Source of the DNA: Juglans regia
Lineage: Eukaryota; Streptophyta; Magnoliopsida; Fagales; Juglandaceae
Assembly (NCBI RefSeq): GCF_001411555.2
Contig: NC_049916.1
Location: forward strand, 26,430,558-26,494,557
Length of the DNA stretch: 64,000 bases
Reading direction: 5' to 3'
Made by a program: the position numbers and the translations under genes. Numbering within the stretch: position 1 is the stretch's first letter; each line of letters starts with the position of its first letter. Below, piece by piece: positions 63,887-64,000 of this stretch. The notes under the pieces were generated by a model that saw only the letters and a list, made by a program, of their open reading frames with translations, ran no database searches and was not told the origin of the DNA.

Positions 63887-64000
63887 CAAAGACTTCCACT
63901 CTTGCTGTATGAAGGTAGTGCCAACATTTCATTTGGAAAAACATGATGTGATAGAATTATTGAAGTATTGAATTTTGATCATTTATATATCGTTTAATGT

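Overview
The window is nuclear DNA from a flowering plant. Genes are split by AT-rich GT-AG introns, exons encode plastid-targeted and plant-specific families (DUF639, fibrillin/PAP, NFP-type LysM receptor, FAR1-like transposase), and the intergenic DNA is full of MITEs, LTR elements, CACTA and Mutator-like transposons. A woody eudicot fits best. The CATCTCATCTCATC-type Tourist MITE points, from memory only, to Fagales and perhaps Juglandaceae; this is an inference.

Layout. 1-5.8 kb is AT-rich intergenic DNA with a hAT MITE, a foldback and one unresolved transcription-unit-like stretch. 5.8-16.6 kb (-) is an 11-exon DUF639 membrane-protein gene whose introns hold a TRIM-like retroelement, a Tourist MITE and LINE tails. 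It is head-to-head (652 bp) with a 6-exon plastid fibrillin (PAP4-like) gene at 17.25-22.4 kb (+). 23.5-25.35 kb (-) is an intronless LysM receptor pseudokinase of the NFP/NFR5 type. 25.4-30.2 kb is gene-poor, with GC-rich hairpins, a foldback and a second Tourist MITE. 30.4-34.1 kb (+) is a 7-exon plastid patatin-like acyl hydrolase. 34.56-37.54 kb is a degenerate CACTA transposon with exact 3-bp target duplications. 37.95-40.58 kb is a 2.6-kb element that looks like a solo LTR, with perfect 5-bp duplications. 42.5-50.9 kb is a nested transposon complex whose core is a Mutator-like element encoding a FAR1-type transposase and, convergently, a small GRF-zinc-finger/coiled-coil/membrane-anchor protein. 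51-55 kb is repeats and MITEs, including a second copy of the 5'-end hAT MITE in opposite orientation. 55.55-60.23 kb (+) is a 5-exon lung-seven-transmembrane (GOST family) receptor-like gene. From 61.06 kb to beyond the window end (+) is a plastid adenylosuccinate lyase, first four exons only.

The host genes do not form an obvious pathway. They cover plastid lipid and purine metabolism, a lipo-chitooligosaccharide-type receptor and two membrane proteins. All exon sets given here keep one reading frame across GT-AG junctions.

The most unusual signals are: (i) a set of extremely short LINE 3'-end insertions, many only 13-20 bp, each bracketed by 16-20 bp target-site duplications; (ii) the two-gene FAR1 + GRF-zinc-finger Mutator-like element, in which both genes carry traceable damage; (iii) a CACTA element whose ends are arrays of the palindrome GTTCGAAC.
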